From Alphaproteobacteria bacterium PA2 (lineage in GTDB: Bacteria; Pseudomonadota; Alphaproteobacteria; Caulobacterales; Caulobacteraceae): DNA of 64,000 nucleotides. Numbering within the stretch: the first letter of the stretch is position 1; each line of letters starts with the position of its first letter. Shown here in pieces: positions 17,815-26,236 of the stretch. The stretch covers positions 806,001-870,000 of the forward strand of contig NKIZ01000001.1 of NCBI GenBank assembly GCA_002256425.1, read 5' to 3'. The notes beneath the pieces are model-generated. The model was given only the letters and a program-made list of their open reading frames with translations. It made no database searches and was not told the origin of the DNA. Position numbers and translations under genes: made by a program.

Positions 17815-19488
17815 TTGACCAAACGACTAGCCATTTTCCATCCCGCCGGGCGACTGGGTCTCAAGCAGAACCCGTTTGGAAAGGATGTGGCCAATCTCCA
17901 GCTCTTCCAGGCCCTGGCCCGACATGGCGGCTATGAGCAGCTGGACATCCTCTCGGCCGAGGGGCTGAGCGGAGAGGTCCTGTCCGCCGACCTGTTTCCT
18001 CAGGGCCAGCCCACCCTGCGTCTGGCCGGCGGCGGCCTGCTGGCCACAGATGGCGCTGCGGCGGGGGGCACCCTTTTGCGGGGGCAGGCTGATCTGGCCG
18101 AGCTGGCCTGGAACCGCAGACGGACCGTTGGCGACAGGGCCTTCAGCCTTGTGGGGATGATCCACACCCTGGCGCCGCCGGCCCTGCGCCAGGAAATGAC
18201 GTCAGCGGCCCTGGCGCCGGTCCAGGACTGGGACGCCCTGATCTGCACATCGCCTTCGGTTCAATCGGCCATGACGACCATGTTCGATGGCCTTGCCGAG
18301 CACTTCTCCGAACGGCTCGGCGCTGTCCGGTCGCCCCGGCCCCGGTTGCCGGTCATCCCCCTGGGGGTGGATGGCGGACGTTTCGCCGCGATTTCGCAGG
18401 ACGGGGCCGCTCGCGCCCGGCTCCGCGCCGACCTGAAGGTCCCCGAGGATGAGGTCCTGGTCATCTGGGTCGGGCGCCTGTCCTTCTTCGAAAAGGCCTT
18501 CCCCCAGCCCATGTTCCGGGCGGTGGAAGAGGCGGCTGCCCTGTGCGGCCAGAAGCTGCACTTCGCCCTGGCGGGCTGGTTCCCCAATGGCGAGCAGGAC
18601 CACCAGCGTTATGTCCAGGCCGCCCGGGCCTATTGTCCCAGCGTCTCGGTGACCTTTGTGGACGGCAACCGTCCGGACCTGGTGGCCGACCTGTGGGCCG
18701 CCGCGGACGTCTTCATCTCCCTGGTGGACAATATCCAGGAGACCTTCGGCATTACGCCCGTGGAGGCCATGGCGGCCGGACTTCCCGTGGTGGTCAGCGA
18801 TTGGGACGGCTATCGGTTCACCGTGCGGGACGGACAGGAAGGTTTCCTCATTCCCACCCTCGGCGCCCCGCCTGGTCCCCTTGGCGAATTGCTTGCGGCG
18901 CGACATGGCGTCGGGCAGGAGACCTATCAGGGCTATGTCGGCGCCGTGGCTGCGCACACCGCCGTGCATGTGGGCCGGGCTGCCCGTGCCATTTCCGACC
19001 TGGCTTCCAGTCCCGACTTGCGCCGCACCATGGGCGCGGCGGGACAGGCAAGAGTCGCCAGCACCTTCAACTGGCCGGTGGTGGTGGGCGAACTGAACCG
19101 GCTGTTTGATGAACTTGCCGAGGTTCGCGCCGCGGCGCCGGCATCTCCCCCGCCACGGACACGGCTCAACCCCGTGCGCGGCGACCCCTATGCCGACTTC
19201 GCCCACTTTGCGACGCACGCCCTGACCGTGGACAGCCTGCTGACACTGCGCGCTGGCGTGACTGGAGCCGAAGTAGACCGGGCCGCTGCTACGGAGCTCG
19301 ACGGCATGTTCCAGAAATGGCGGGCGCCGGTCGCCGAAGCCCGGACCATCATCGCCCATCTTCAGGCCACGGGATCGTGCACCGCCAAGGACCTGCTCCT
19401 GCTGTTTCCCACCCCGCAAAGGCGGGGAATCCTCATGCTTCTGGCCTGGATGGCCAAGCTTGGCATGGTCGACTGGATGGAAGTCTGA
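17815..19488 (+). CDS. Glycosyltransferase family 4-like protein with long C-terminal extension
   Basis: A 557-residue protein starting at TTG 17815, with GAGG about 8 nt upstream. The N-terminal half opens with [34 protein letters not shown], a GT-B Rossmann fold. [21 protein letters not shown] and the E-x7-E-type motif [23 protein letters not shown] (about residues 317-340) are typical of retaining GT4 enzymes that use nucleotide sugars. About 150 extra residues follow the catalytic core and are not recognised. No polysaccharide genes lie nearby. It is probably cytoplasmic or peripheral to the membrane; the sugar and acceptor are unknown. Confidence 0.8.
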   Translation: MTKRLAIFHPAGRLGLKQNPFGKDVANLQLFQALARHGGYEQLDILSAEGLSGEVLSADLFPQGQPTLRLAGGGLLATDGAAAGGTLLRGQADLAELAWNRRRTVGDRAFSLVGMIHTLAPPALRQEMTSAALAPVQDWDALICTSPSVQSAMTTMFDGLAEHFSERLGAVRSPRPRLPVIPLGVDGGRFAAISQDGAARARLRADLKVPEDEVLVIWVGRLSFFEKAFPQPMFRAVEEAAALCGQKLHFALAGWFPNGEQDHQRYVQAARAYCPSVSVTFVDGNRPDLVADLWAAADVFISLVDNIQETFGITPVEAMAAGLPVVVSDWDGYRFTVRDGQEGFLIPTLGAPPGPLGELLAARHGVGQETYQGYVGAVAAHTAVHVGRAARAISDLASSPDLRRTMGAAGQARVASTFNWPVVVGELNRLFDELAEVRAAAPASPPPRTRLNPVRGDPYADFAHFATHALTVDSLLTLRAGVTGAEVDRAAATELDGMFQKWRAPVAEARTIIAHLQATGSCTAKDLLLLFPTPQRRGILMLLAWMAKLGMVDWMEV

Positions 19489-19546
19489 GGGCAGGGCGCT
19501 GGGGGTTTCCCTTCCCCCCAAAAACCCACTAGAAGGCCCTGCAGCA

Positions 19547-19620
19547 GGCCCGGTAGCTCAGCAGGATAGAGCAGCGCTTTCCTAAAGCGAAGGTCGGGGG
19601 TTCGAGTCCCTCCCGGGCCG
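19547..19620 (+). tRNA. tRNA-Arg (anticodon CCU)
   Basis: A 74-nt cloverleaf. The acceptor strands GGCCCGG and CCGGGCC pair fully, the D arm has GCTC/GAGC, the anticodon loop is TTCCTAA (CCU, reads AGG), and the T arm is GGGGG-TTCGAGT-CCCTC. The discriminator is G and no CCA is encoded. The anticodon stem has a G-A mismatch at its top pair. It is followed by a degraded sigma-factor fragment on the other strand. Confidence 0.95.
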
Positions 19621-19652
19621 CTGTAAAATTGGGATGCCGAAGACGTGACGGC

Positions 19653-19817
19653 TCAGGGAACAAGCATCATCAGGGCGGTGCGCGCTCGATAGACGCAGCT
19701 CTTGATGGCGCCCATGGGCGCGCCGCTGATGGCGGCGACTTCGTCAAAGGTGAGGCCGCTGGCCGCGATCAGCACCATCGCGACCAATCCTGGGTTCAGG
19801 AGTGAGATGGTGAGCGC
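19653..19817 (-). pseudogene. Remnant of an ECF sigma factor (region 4)
   Basis: Between an in-frame TAG (19818-19820) and TGA (19653-19655) the minus strand encodes about 54 codons. They include VAMVLIAASGLTFDEVAAI, SGAPMGAIKSCVYRARTAL and a short end MMLVP. This is the helix-turn-helix of sigma region 4 (compare VAAEGLSYEEAA...VGTVKSRVNRAR in ECF factors). Region 2 and a plausible start are missing, and the upstream sequence carries a stop in frame, so I call it a decayed 3' end. It sits directly after tRNA-Arg. Confidence 0.78.
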
Positions 19818-19882
19818 CTACGGGCTCCTCCAGGGAGGTAACCCGAGAGCCGTCCTCTCAGTCTGATTGGGAACAGCACCCG

Positions 19883-22579
19883 TCAGCCGGTATTGCGCAG
19901 TCCTGCTGCAATCCCGTTGATCGTCAGGTGAATCCCTTCGCGCACGGCCTGCTCATCATCGCCCGCCCGGCGCCTGCGAATGAGCTCGATCTGGAGATGG
20001 TTCAGCGGATCGATATAGGGCAGGCGCGAGCGGATGACGGCGGCAAGGTCGGGGTTCGCTTCCAGCAGTCGGCTCTGGCCGGTGATGGCCAGAAGGGCTT
20101 CATGTGTCCGATCCCATTCGGCGCGGATTTCTCCGAAAACATGATCAGCCAGAGACCTGTTTTCCACCAGCCCGGCATAACGCCCGGCAATGGCCATATC
20201 TCCCTTGGCCAGCACCATTTCCATATTCGCAAGGGCGGACGAGAAGAACGGCCAGGAACTGTGCATATCCCGCAGCTGACCCATGGAAACCCCGCCCTTC
20301 GCCACAGCTGACCCAAAGCCGAACCAGCCGGGCAGGAGGGTGCGCGACTGGGACCAGGAGAAGACCCACGGGATGGCCCTCAGGCCTTCAATACTGGGCT
20401 TGGCCTGACGGGAAGTGGGGCGGCTGCCGATATTGAGGTCGGCGATCTCGCTGATGGGCGTGGCGCCGAAGAAATAGTCCACAAAGCCGGGCGTTTCGTA
20501 GACCAGGGCGCGATAGGCGCCCATGGCCTGCCGGGCAAGGCTGTCCATGGCTGCGGCGTGCGGTGCGGCCGCTTCCGAGCTGGGCGGCTTGCGCAGGGAG
20601 GCAAGGATCACCCCTGAAGCGAGGGTCTCAAGGCTCTGCCGCGCCAGTTCCGGATCGGCGTATTTGTTGGCGACCACCTCGCCCTGTTCAGTTATCCGGA
20701 TGCGGCCGCCGATAGTGCCTGGAGGCTGGGCCAGCAGGGCGTCGAAACTTGAGCCGCCACCCCGACCGACGGCGCCACCGCGCCCGTGAAACAGTTGCAG
20801 CCGCAGATCAGCCGCCCTCGCAGTCTCCGCCAGGGCCAGGGAGGCCTGGTGCAGTTCCCAGGTTGAGGTGAGATAGCTGCCGTCCTTGTTGGAGTCGGAA
20901 TAGCCGATCATCACTTCCTGGATGCCGACGGGTTCAACCAGTTTCCGGATCAGGGGGAAACTGAAATAGCGGCCAAGGATTGCTGGTGCGGCGCGCAGGT
21001 CGGCGATGGTTTCGAAAAGGGGCTCGGCGAAAACCTGGGTATGGGGCGTTTCGCCTGGCGAGAACAGCCCGACTTCCTTGAGCAGGACATAGACCTCCAG
21101 CAGGTCTGAAACGGAGGTCGTATTGGAGACAATGTGTGCCCGGATGGAGTCCCGGCCATATCGCGCCTTGATGTCGGCGGCGGCCTGAAGGATCGCAAAC
21201 TCGCGCCCGGTTTCCTCGCTGTAGCTGGCGAAGGGCGTATGCAGCAGTCGGCCGTGGGACAGTTCCTTGAGCAACAGATCGCAGCGGGCGTCCTCGTCCA
21301 GGGCCTCATAGTCGCCGCAGACGCCGGCGCCCTTCAGCAATTCTGCCACCACCCGGGCATGCACCGCCGAGTTCTGCCGCAAGTCCAGGCGGGCGAGGTG
21401 GAAACCGAAGATCTCAACAGCCCGGATCAGATCCGGCAGCGGGCCTCTTTCAAAGGCCTGGCCATGGTGTTCCAGCAGGGAAACGAGGATTGTCTCCAGA
21501 TCTGCACGCAGGGCGTCCGGAGCTTCATAGGCGGGCGCATGGCCGGCTGCGGGCCGCGCTGCGGGCTCGCCAGTCAGATCTTCGTAGGTGGCGGCGAGGC
21601 GTGCATAAATGTAGCTGAGCGCTCGGCGATAGGGTTCGTCCGCCCGTTGGCGGGAGTCGTCGGGCGTGGCGTCGGCCAGGGCCTGCAATGCTGGAGAGAC
21701 CACAGTCAGACCCGCCGACATGGAAAGTTCTGCGCCGAGGGCGTGAATCTGGTCGAGATAGCTGCGTAACGCCGCCCGGGACTGACGGGCCATGGCCCGG
21801 CGCATGACGGCGGCGGTTACATTGGGATTGCCATCCCGGTCGCCGCCAACCCAGGATCCCACCCGAAGAAACCCGGGCAACCGACCCGGTTCACCCAGAA
21901 CTTCCCGCCAGTGAGCGTACATGCGCGGCAGCTCGGGCAGGAAGCTGCGCTCGAGATAGGAGATGGCGTTCTCGATTTCGTCGTCGACGCCCAGCTTCAC
22001 ATTGCGCAGAAGGCGGGTGCGCCAGAAGATCGCCACCTGGCGGATCAGGTCACGCTCAAGGCTTTTACGCTCGATATCAGACCTTGCCCGGTCATGGGCG
22101 TCCAGATCATCGGCAATAGCCCCTTGGCGGTCCAGCACGCTCTTGCGGCGAACTTCGCTGGGATGGGCGGTGATGACTGGCGCCACCAGGGCGCCGTCCA
22201 GAAGGGTCAGAACCTGCTCAAGCCCAACCCCTTCCGACGCCAGGGCGCGGACCGCGCCCGCAAGCGTATCGGAACGTGAGTCTCCGGCCCGCCCGCGACG
22301 GCGCTGGATCTGATCCTCGGCAATGTTGGTGATCTGCAGGAAGCAGGCGAAGGAATGCGCAAACCGAACGGTCTCCGGCAGGCTCAAGCCCTCCAGGAGG
22401 TCGGCCACCAGCTCGGCCGAAGCGCCCGTTCCCTTGCGATGGAAGTCTACCGAGGCCTGCCGGATGGCTTCAATCTGCGCGAAAACTTCATCCCCGTCCT
22501 CTGCCCGGATGACATCGCCAAGTATCCTTCCAAGGAACCGGACATTGGCACGCAGGAGTTCAGGCAGGGTTTGGGTCAT
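19883..22579 (-). CDS. ppc: Phosphoenolpyruvate carboxylase
   Basis: An 898-residue enzyme that forms oxaloacetate from phosphoenolpyruvate and bicarbonate, refilling the TCA cycle. Key motifs are all present: the catalytic His in VITAHPSEVRRKS, the VGSWVGGDRDGNPNV segment, GYSDSNKDG, the FHGRGGAVGRGGG glycine loop and the C-terminal NTG that closes over the active site. ATG 22577-22579 (MTQTLPELLRANV) gives the normal family N-terminus; the frame continues to 22627. The Shine-Dalgarno is weak. Allosteric control by aspartate and acetyl-CoA is usual. Gene remnants lie on both sides. Confidence 0.96.
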   Translation of the reverse strand: MTQTLPELLRANVRFLGRILGDVIRAEDGDEVFAQIEAIRQASVDFHRKGTGASAELVADLLEGLSLPETVRFAHSFACFLQITNIAEDQIQRRRGRAGDSRSDTLAGAVRALASEGVGLEQVLTLLDGALVAPVITAHPSEVRRKSVLDRQGAIADDLDAHDRARSDIERKSLERDLIRQVAIFWRTRLLRNVKLGVDDEIENAISYLERSFLPELPRMYAHWREVLGEPGRLPGFLRVGSWVGGDRDGNPNVTAAVMRRAMARQSRAALRSYLDQIHALGAELSMSAGLTVVSPALQALADATPDDSRQRADEPYRRALSYIYARLAATYEDLTGEPAARPAAGHAPAYEAPDALRADLETILVSLLEHHGQAFERGPLPDLIRAVEIFGFHLARLDLRQNSAVHARVVAELLKGAGVCGDYEALDEDARCDLLLKELSHGRLLHTPFASYSEETGREFAILQAAADIKARYGRDSIRAHIVSNTTSVSDLLEVYVLLKEVGLFSPGETPHTQVFAEPLFETIADLRAAPAILGRYFSFPLIRKLVEPVGIQEVMIGYSDSNKDGSYLTSTWELHQASLALAETARAADLRLQLFHGRGGAVGRGGGSSFDALLAQPPGTIGGRIRITEQGEVVANKYADPELARQSLETLASGVILASLRKPPSSEAAAPHAAAMDSLARQAMGAYRALVYETPGFVDYFFGATPISEIADLNIGSRPTSRQAKPSIEGLRAIPWVFSWSQSRTLLPGWFGFGSAVAKGGVSMGQLRDMHSSWPFFSSALANMEMVLAKGDMAIAGRYAGLVENRSLADHVFGEIRAEWDRTHEALLAITGQSRLLEANPDLAAVIRSRLPYIDPLNHLQIELIRRRRAGDDEQAVREGIHLTINGIAAGLRNTG

Positions 22580-22668
22580 GGGGTATATCGTCGAAGTTCC
22601 TGGAATTTTGTTGGGCCTGGCAGGCATTTCTCGAGGTGATCAGCCTTGGCTGGAGAATTGGGCGAGTC

Positions 22669-22977
22669 TCACTTCAGTCGGGAAGCCTCACGCGACAGGG
22701 AGTTGATCCGCTGCCAGTCGCCCGCCTTCATGGCGTCTAGCATATGTCGGTTGAGCACCGTTCTAGCGCCGACCTCACAACCCTCGACCTCTGCAGCGAT
22801 ACGCTCAATAGAGGCCAGTGCCGCGGGGGTGCGAAGGGTGACTTCCAGGGCGAAGAGGCCACCGGCGACCAATGCTCCGGCAAGGGGAACGGCGTGGGTC
22901 TCATCCTCGATGATCAGCACCGGCGCCACAGGCTCCAGGCCGAGTGATTCAGGCAGTGATTTCATGTTTGGAAGCAA
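22669..22977 (-). pseudogene. Truncated KDPG aldolase (eda) remnant
   Basis: A 102-codon frame whose first ~75 codons match the N-terminal half of 2-keto-3-deoxy-6-phosphogluconate aldolase: PVLIIEDETHAVPLAGAL, VAGGLFALEVTLRTPAAL with the catalytic Glu, and AAEVEGCEVGARTVLN, where GAGTVL has become GARTVL. After this the similarity stops and an unrelated tail (MLDAMKAGDWQRINSLSRE) runs to the stop. The Schiff-base lysine half is missing, so it cannot be an active aldolase; intact enzymes have about 205 residues. A short expressed product cannot be excluded. It lies 89 nt upstream of ppc on the same strand. Confidence 0.75.
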
Positions 22978-23336
22978 CTTTTCGAACGCCCGGTCTCCGG
23001 GCGAAGACAGAAGCTTGCGGTCTGAATATCATGTCAGTTCAAATACTTCAAAGTGACATCGTGGGCTCAACAGACCTGGCGCTTCAGACCTTGGGCTAAC
23101 TACAGCCACACGAAGTGGTTCTGGTCGACGAGAGGCGCATGAGGCTTGTCGCCAACACCTGCGCCTAATCCCAGACCACCTGGGTAATCGGAGCCTCAAA
23201 TTCCAAGATTCACAGGTGTCTCGCGACCCTGGCAAGGGCCATTCCAACAGGCCCTTGCCAGGCTGAGCGGTATACTGTTATTCATATGGCGAATTAAAGT
23301 TCGTAATCCGAACAATAGAATCGGGGAGGAAACAAA
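22978..23336. other. Intergenic region upstream of the first large TBDR
   Basis: No gene is seen. The stretch is more AT-rich than its surroundings and holds a perfect 13-nt inverted repeat (23228-23262), a TATACT element at 23271-23276 and a small GTTCG-N5-CGAAC repeat at 23299-23313. It must carry the promoter of the catabolic block that starts at 23337. Confidence 0.6.
23228..23262. promoter_or_regulatory. Perfect 13-nt inverted repeat before the TBDR promoter
   Basis: CCTGGCAAGGGCC and its exact complement are separated by nine bases. No T-run follows, so it is not a classic terminator. The right arm overlaps TTGCCA (23255-23260), a possible -35 with TATACT 10 nt further on, within the shorter spacing accepted by Caulobacter-type promoters. 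An operator for the IclR regulator encoded at 27890 is a reasonable but untested reading; an upstream terminator hairpin is the alternative. Confidence 0.6.
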
Positions 23337-26216
23337 ATGACGAATTCGGCAAGGAAGTGTCTCTTGGCTTCGGGCGTCAGTGCAGTCGCCATGTTTTGGA
23401 GTGTCAGCGCGTTCGCTGCTGACGCGGCGGCGGCCAATACCGTTGATGAAGTCGTCGTCACCGGCACGCGTATCCAGAACGCGGGGATGACCTCACCGAC
23501 GCCACTGACGGTGCTCAATGCTGATCAGTTCAAGCAGACAGCCCCGTCGTCAGTTGATGACATCATCTCCCAGCTTCCTGCCTTCAGGAACAACTCCGGC
23601 CCCAATCAGCTGCAGCGCAACACCGGGTCAATTTCCACCGGGCAGAGCCTGGCCAATCTCCGCGGCCTTGGCGGCCAGCGCACCCTGACCCTGATCAATG
23701 GCCAGCGACCCGTGCCCACCAATGCGGCGGGAACGACCAGCACCAGCATCATACCCGTGGAAATGATCAAGCGGGTTGAAGTGGTGACCGGCGGCGCCTC
23801 TGCAGCCTATGGCTCTGACGCCGTCGCCGGCGTGGTCAATTTTGTCCTGAAGGACAAGATCACCAGTCTTCGCGGCTCGGTCTATGGTGGTCAGTCCCGC
23901 TATGGCGACAATACTGAGATCGGCCTCAGCCTTGCTGACGGCTTCTCCCTTCTTGGGGATCGTCTGCGCATCGTAGCGGGCGCCGACTACAACAAGAACG
24001 AAGGCATGGGCAATATCTACACCCGTGACTGGTCGGCCGTGGAGCCCGGAAACTCGGGCAATGCAATTTCATTCGGGGCGACCCGCCCCGCGGGGACGCC
24101 AGCCTTCGGCTGGGCCAATGGCGTTGAGTACGCCACCCAGACGCCCGGCGGCGTGATCAACACCGCAAGGACGACGACGGGCGGCGCTTCGACCGTTTTC
24201 AATCAGTTGGCGTTCAACCCCGATGGCAGCACCTTTAAGCTGGTCCGGGGTCCGGTTTTCGGCAACCTGATGATCAATTCATCCAGCAATCCAATTGCGA
24301 CCCCGATCGCCCAGTGGCAGCTCAAGCAACCGCTGACCCAGTTCGCCTCTCTGGTGAAGGCTGACTACGATATCGACGATTCGACGACGGTCTTCCTGCA
24401 GGCTTCCTACGCCGAGAGCAGCGTGTTCTCCGAGTCCCAGTATCATCAGACGCCTGCCCTCACTGTCCTGGCGTCCAACCCCTACCTGCCGGCCTCAATG
24501 AAGGCCTTGATGGCGGCCAACAACATCACCCAGTTCGACATGGGCCGGGTGGATACCGAGTGGCTGGGCACAACCGGGGACAACCGCTATTCGACCTACC
24601 AGGTTTCTGCCGGGGTTAAGGGCAAACTGCTCGACAAGTACAACTGGGATGCCAGCTATACTTACGGCAACTCGATGATCGACTCCCACGTTTACGGCAC
24701 CCGTGAAGCCAATCTGGCCGCCGCGGAGTATGCCGTTCTGGATGCCAGCGGAAACATCGTCTGCGGCCCGATTGCGACAAATCCAAACTTCGCCGCCAAC
24801 AAGCTTACGAACACGATCACTGTGGCCAATGTCCAACCCGGTTGCGTGCCCCTGAATCCCTTCGGCGTTGGGAACATGTCCGCCGCTTCCAAGGACTATG
24901 TGGCCGGCATCGAGTACACAAAGAACCAGATCCTGCGTCAGGACCTGGCGATCAACCTGACGGGCGCACTCTGGGATCTGCCAGCGGGGCCGCTATCCTT
25001 CGCCATTGGAGCCGAGTACCGCAAGGACAGTCTCCGTCAGACGGCAGACCCCCTGCAGATCCTCGGCCTCTATTCTTCCGGCAACAACAAGACCTATTCA
25101 GGTCGTGAGACCGTCAAGGAAGCCTACGCCGAGTTCGAAATTCCGCTCCTCAAGGAGCTCCCGGGCATTGATTCCCTCGGCCTCAACGCCGCAGTACGCC
25201 GTACCGCCTACAAGATCAGCGGCAATGTCACGACATGGAAGGTTGGCGGGACCTACGAGCCGATTTCCGGCGTGAGGTTCCGGGCGACGCGCTCCCAGGA
25301 TATCCGCGCGCCGTCCCTGTCGGACCTCTTCCTGATCGGCGGCGTTTCGGCGACGGGCTCCTTCGTCAATCCCTTCAACGGACAATCATCCAGGTTGCCG
25401 GTCCAGACCACCGGCAACTCGGCGCTCACGCCGGAAGAAGCTGAAACCACGTCCTTCGGCGTCGCCTTCCAGGGGCGCGACGGCTTCCTGCCTGGCGCCC
25501 GCTTCTCGGTTGACTACTACAAGATCAAGGTCAGCGACGTGATCGCTTCGGTGTCCGCTACGGACACTCTGGCGCGCTGTTTCCAGGGCGTTCAGAGCTA
25601 TTGTGCGGCCATCCAGTTCGACAGTTCGGCTTTCGGCATTTCCAAGGTCTTCGTGCAACCCTTCAACCAGTCGGTGCTGGATACGGACGGCGTGGACTAT
25701 GAGTTCGGCTACAAAACTGACCTGTCAGCCCTCAACCTGCCTGGCGCAGTCGACCTTACCGTGTTCGCCACCAATCTGCGGCATCTGAAGACAACCGACC
25801 GGCCAGGCCCCACAGGCGTGACGGTCGACAATGCCGGGGTGCAGGCTGGCTCGCCAAAATGGGTCGGTGCGGCCTACCTGAACTATCGTCTCGACGCTCT
25901 CAGCCTTGGCGTCCAGGTCCGGGCCTTCTCGGAAATCCGCTATTCGGCCCTGTTTGTCGGACCAGGGGAGGCGGGCTATTCGCCGACCCTCTCGAACAGC
26001 ATCAACAAGAATACATTCCCGGCGCTCGCCTATGTGAACCTCAATGGCGCCTATGATTTCAAGTACGGCGACCGGAACTACCAGGTCTTCGCAAACGTGA
26101 ACAACCTGCTCGACACCGAGCCGCCCGCCTATGCGATCGCGGCGATCAACCTTGGCGGTAACCCGTACGATTATGTCGGGCAGACCTTCAAGCTTGGCGT
26201 TCGGTTCGGCTTCTAG
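23337..26216 (+). CDS. TonB-dependent receptor (large Caulobacter/sphingomonad type)
   Basis: A 959-residue outer-membrane receptor. A strong ribosome site (GGGGAGGAAAC) precedes the ATG. It has a signal peptide of about 27 residues ending FAA, a TonB box VDEVVVTGTRI, a plug domain (about 45-170; LRGLGGQRTLTLINGQRPVP, VTGGASAAYGSDAVAG) and a long barrel ending KLGVRFGF. Receptors of this group import carbohydrates, aromatic or hydroxy-acid conjugates rather than iron. It is the first gene of a block with two esterases, an IclR regulator and a tartrate dehydratase, so it likely admits that block's substrate. It is about 260 residues longer than siderophore receptors. Confidence 0.92.
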   Translation: MTNSARKCLLASGVSAVAMFWSVSAFAADAAAANTVDEVVVTGTRIQNAGMTSPTPLTVLNADQFKQTAPSSVDDIISQLPAFRNNSGPNQLQRNTGSISTGQSLANLRGLGGQRTLTLINGQRPVPTNAAGTTSTSIIPVEMIKRVEVVTGGASAAYGSDAVAGVVNFVLKDKITSLRGSVYGGQSRYGDNTEIGLSLADGFSLLGDRLRIVAGADYNKNEGMGNIYTRDWSAVEPGNSGNAISFGATRPAGTPAFGWANGVEYATQTPGGVINTARTTTGGASTVFNQLAFNPDGSTFKLVRGPVFGNLMINSSSNPIATPIAQWQLKQPLTQFASLVKADYDIDDSTTVFLQASYAESSVFSESQYHQTPALTVLASNPYLPASMKALMAANNITQFDMGRVDTEWLGTTGDNRYSTYQVSAGVKGKLLDKYNWDASYTYGNSMIDSHVYGTREANLAAAEYAVLDASGNIVCGPIATNPNFAANKLTNTITVANVQPGCVPLNPFGVGNMSAASKDYVAGIEYTKNQILRQDLAINLTGALWDLPAGPLSFAIGAEYRKDSLRQTADPLQILGLYSSGNNKTYSGRETVKEAYAEFEIPLLKELPGIDSLGLNAAVRRTAYKISGNVTTWKVGGTYEPISGVRFRATRSQDIRAPSLSDLFLIGGVSATGSFVNPFNGQSSRLPVQTTGNSALTPEEAETTSFGVAFQGRDGFLPGARFSVDYYKIKVSDVIASVSATDTLARCFQGVQSYCAAIQFDSSAFGISKVFVQPFNQSVLDTDGVDYEFGYKTDLSALNLPGAVDLTVFATNLRHLKTTDRPGPTGVTVDNAGVQAGSPKWVGAAYLNYRLDALSLGVQVRAFSEIRYSALFVGPGEAGYSPTLSNSINKNTFPALAYVNLNGAYDFKYGDRNYQVFANVNNLLDTEPPAYAIAAINLGGNPYDYVGQTFKLGVRFGF

Positions 26217-26236
26217 GGCGACAGATGGGATCGGAC

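Noticed and set aside
18202-19521. 439-codon minus-strand frame over the glycosyltransferase
   Set aside because: Shadow of the GT4 gene, which has the E-x7-E-type motif and family N-terminus.
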